Part shown: piece after piece, positions 62,287-64,000 of the stretch | How the letters are laid out: every line of letters begins with the position of its first letter | How positions within the stretch are numbered: position 1 is the first letter of the stretch | Source: Hyphomonadaceae bacterium UBA7672 | Lineage (GTDB): Bacteria > Pseudomonadota > Alphaproteobacteria > Caulobacterales > Hyphomonadaceae | Assembly: GCA_002483135.1 (NCBI GenBank) | Contig: DLHI01000035.1 | Location: 184,448 to 248,447, forward strand | DNA length: 64,000 nt | Direction of reading: 5' to 3' | The notes under the pieces: model-generated | Told to the model about the DNA's origin: nothing | What the model saw: only the letters and a program-made list of their open reading frames with translations | Databases searched by the model: none | Translations under genes and position numbers: made by a program

Positions 62287-62769
62287 ATGCAACGTCTCTG
62301 GGCAATTTCGGCGATCGCCGTGGCCTGCGCCATAGCGCCGGGCGTTGCCGCGCAGCAGGTTGAGCCTCGTGAGACCGTCCACTGTCCGGGCGGGTCGGTT
62401 TCTGTCTATTTCGCCTCAGGCGAGGCTGAGTTGACCTCGGAAGGCCGGCAGCTGGTGTCGCGCCTGGCCGAGCAGGCGGTGGCCTGCCAGCCCGAGGGCA
62501 TCGATCTTGTCACGCTGATCAATACCGACATCGATGGCGATCATGCCGTGGGCCTCGCCCTCGCGCGTCTCGATGATATTTCGCGAGACCTGATCTCGCG
62601 TGGCATTTCGCCGGCATCGATCCGCGTTGCCGCGCGTCCCGGTCGCGATGTATTTCCGCCCGGGATGAACGAGGTGGAAGTTATATTCCGCAAGGGTGTT
62701 TCCGGCGCCGGCGATGCTTCGACGCGACAGGCCGCAACGCCGCCGCGCGTCTCTCCGGATGCGATCTGA
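62287..62769 (+). CDS. Secreted OmpA-like domain protein
   Basis: A 160-residue protein with a signal peptide (AIAPGVAAQ). The mature part, VYFASGEAELTSEGRQLVSRLAEQA, then GDHAVGLALARLDDISRDLISRGISPASIRV, has the order of an OmpA C-terminal domain with the peptidoglycan-binding helix partly diverged. The expected TDxxG and NxxLSxxRA motifs are altered, so binding is uncertain. Confidence 0.72.
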   Translation: MQRLWAISAIAVACAIAPGVAAQQVEPRETVHCPGGSVSVYFASGEAELTSEGRQLVSRLAEQAVACQPEGIDLVTLINTDIDGDHAVGLALARLDDISRDLISRGISPASIRVAARPGRDVFPPGMNEVEVIFRKGVSGAGDASTRQAATPPRVSPDAI

Positions 62770-62871
62770 ACCGACGCGTGTGACGCCGGAGCACCCGCAG
62801 CCTGTACACCTCTATCTCCCGTGAAGATCATGCCTGCGGCGACTGGCTTGCGCCTTATTCGACGTGGACGA

Positions 62872-63207
62872 TCAGCCGACAACCCCGCGCCAGGCGTCGG
62901 CGCCGCACGGAGCGCGGCTGACCTTCTCGACCTCGCTGGGTGACACTCGCTCAGCCGCTACCACCTCGCCATTGACGCGGTGAACCACAACCCAGACGTC
63001 AGGCCGCCCCGCCGTATCGAACGACACCGGCGCGATCTCGATCAGGCCCGCGGCGCACGCCGTTGCGGAGGCGGCGATCGGTTGGACGCTCGCGAGTCCG
63101 CCCTGGGCTGGCTGTGTCTGTGCCCAGGCCTGTGAGATATTGGGGGAGAGCAGGGCGACCGACGACGCCAGCGCTGCGCAGGTGATAGACCGGATAACTG
63201 TCTTCAT
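62872..63207 (-). CDS. Small secreted protein of unknown function
   Basis: A 111-residue protein with a signal peptide (AALASSVALLSPNISQAWAQ). Two mature cysteines (TACAAGL and RAPCGADAW) could form a disulfide. No family is recognised. A GGAAC motif with a 17-base spacer and an imperfect GTA -10 lies 23-47 bases upstream, a possible weak EcfG site. Confidence 0.6.
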   Translation of the reverse strand: MKTVIRSITCAALASSVALLSPNISQAWAQTQPAQGGLASVQPIAASATACAAGLIEIAPVSFDTAGRPDVWVVVHRVNGEVVAAERVSPSEVEKVSRAPCGADAWRGVVG

Positions 63208-63342
63208 GTCGTGCCCCTTCTGTCAGGAGTACGCGCATGACGCTGGCCGGTTCCGGCTCACATTAGGATTCTGTAAACCATGAAAAAGGCGGTGCGCCGA
63301 TGACGCACCGCTTCAACTCTCAGGCGAAATTGCAAGGCTGGA

Positions 63343-63999
63343 TCAGGCCGCGACTGGCCGTTCCACGTGGAAGAACAGCGCCTGGCCGATGGCGGCTTTT
63401 ACCGTCTCTGGCTGGAAGGGCTTGGTGATCAGGAAGGCCGGCTCCGGCTTCTCTCCTGTCAGCAGCCGCTCGGGGAAAGCTGTGATGAAGATCACCGGAA
63501 CGTCGTGACCACGCAGGATGTCGTTCACCGCGTCGATACCGGAAGATCCGTCCGCCAGCTGGATGTCGGCGAGCACCAGTCCGGGGCGGCGTGCACGCAC
63601 TGCAGCCACGGCTTCGGTCCGTGTGGTCGCAACGGTGGTGACGCGGTGTCCAAGGTCGAGCACCAGCGCTTCGATGTCTGCTGCGATGACTGGCTCATCC
63701 TCGATGATCAGCACGTCGGTTGCGAGGTCGGCCTCGATGTCGGCCTGGGCCCGCGAGATGAGTTCGCGAACGCTCTCGGACGTTTCGTCGAGGATTTCGG
63801 CGCACTCCTCGACCGTGAAGCCTTCAAGCGCGGTCAGCAGGAAGGCCTGACGGTGCCTCGGGGGGATGCGCAGCACCCGATCGGAAACCGTGTCCCCGGT
63901 ATCCGGCACGGTCTCCAGCCGGGCGCCGGTCGCGCCCCAGATCGCCTGGAACAGACGGTAAAGGGCGACCCGCGGCGGCAGATCGTCCAGTTCATGTGT
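63343..63999 (-). CDS. phyR: General stress response anti-anti-sigma regulator PhyR, partial
   Basis: The gene continues past the right edge; about 218 C-terminal residues are seen. The N-terminal visible part is a sigma-like (ECF sigma4) domain: LYRLFQAIW, RIPPRHRQAFLLTALEGFTVEECAEILDETSESVRELI. This is followed by a receiver domain with VLIIEDEPVIAADI and the phosphoacceptor Asp in VLADIQLADGSSG, and FITKPF-like ITKPFQPE. When phosphorylated, PhyR sequesters NepR and frees EcfG. The neighbouring EcfG-type promoters suit this. Confidence 0.94.
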   Translation of the reverse strand, partial: THELDDLPPRVALYRLFQAIWGATGARLETVPDTGDTVSDRVLRIPPRHRQAFLLTALEGFTVEECAEILDETSESVRELISRAQADIEADLATDVLIIEDEPVIAADIEALVLDLGHRVTTVATTRTEAVAAVRARRPGLVLADIQLADGSSGIDAVNDILRGHDVPVIFITAFPERLLTGEKPEPAFLITKPFQPETVKAAIGQALFFHVERPVAA

Positions 64000-64000
64000 T

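Noticed and set aside
1..64000. CRISPR arrays, rRNA genes and intact insertion sequences
   Set aside because: No regularly spaced short repeats, rRNA segments or transposase motifs were seen. The only recombinase recognised is the tyrosine integrase.

Overview
The window is GC-rich, densely coded DNA, most likely from an alphaproteobacterium of the Caulobacterales/Hyphomonadaceae type. This placement is inferred from the PhyR-type general stress regulator at the right edge, EcfG-like promoters near it, a Zur-type operator, two TonB-dependent receptors and a complete type II secretion operon. No rRNA or CRISPR array was seen. One tRNA is present.

Layout. (1) 1-4380, minus: glycine cleavage operon gcvT-gcvH-paiB-like-gcvPA-(small gene)-gcvPB, headed by a tandem glycine riboswitch. 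(2) 4548-9396: SDR, epoxide-hydrolase-like enzyme, panD, SIMPL protein, a membrane protein and a stand-alone prepilin peptidase. (3) 9709-26864, plus: a two-repeat lipoprotein, a TonB-dependent receptor, then gspC-D-E-F-G-H-I-J-K-L-M-N with translationally coupled junctions and a small exported protein at the end. The prepilin peptidase of region 2 probably processes the GspG-K pseudopilins. (4) 27084-35513, minus: a TonB C-terminal-like protein, then a metal cluster. Its first part (MerC, ZrgA/DUF2796, DUF3299, PhoX) lies behind a perfect Zur-type palindrome. Its second part is DUF2946, MbnP, the di-heme enzyme MbnH, CopC and CopD.

(5) 35687-61359: integrated DNA. An 18-base copy of the 3' end of tRNA-Ile(CAT) lies at 35687, a diverged copy at 51411, and the intact tRNA at 61342 beside a tyrosine integrase. 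Similar arm-type motifs sit inside each end. The left part (36073-51304) is a copper island: CusC/DUF3240/CusA/CusB efflux, a response regulator, gene fragments, a second DUF2946-CopD-CopC-MbnH-MbnP-DUF2946 block duplicated from region 4, the tail of a second phoX and a TonB-dependent receptor. The right part (51760-61125) carries a probable defence pair (nuclease-like/STAND NTPase plus a DUF4365-like nuclease), an AlpA-type regulator, a winged-helix protein, a coiled-coil protein and the integrase.

(6) 61669-64000: small stress-associated genes (DUF1328, entericidin, OmpA-like, a secreted protein) and partial phyR. Two divergent EcfG-type promoters fit control by the PhyR pathway.

The two most interesting things are the duplicated MbnP/MbnH copper module, one copy in the chromosome and one in the island, and the uncharacterised STAND/nuclease pair in the adjoining island segment.
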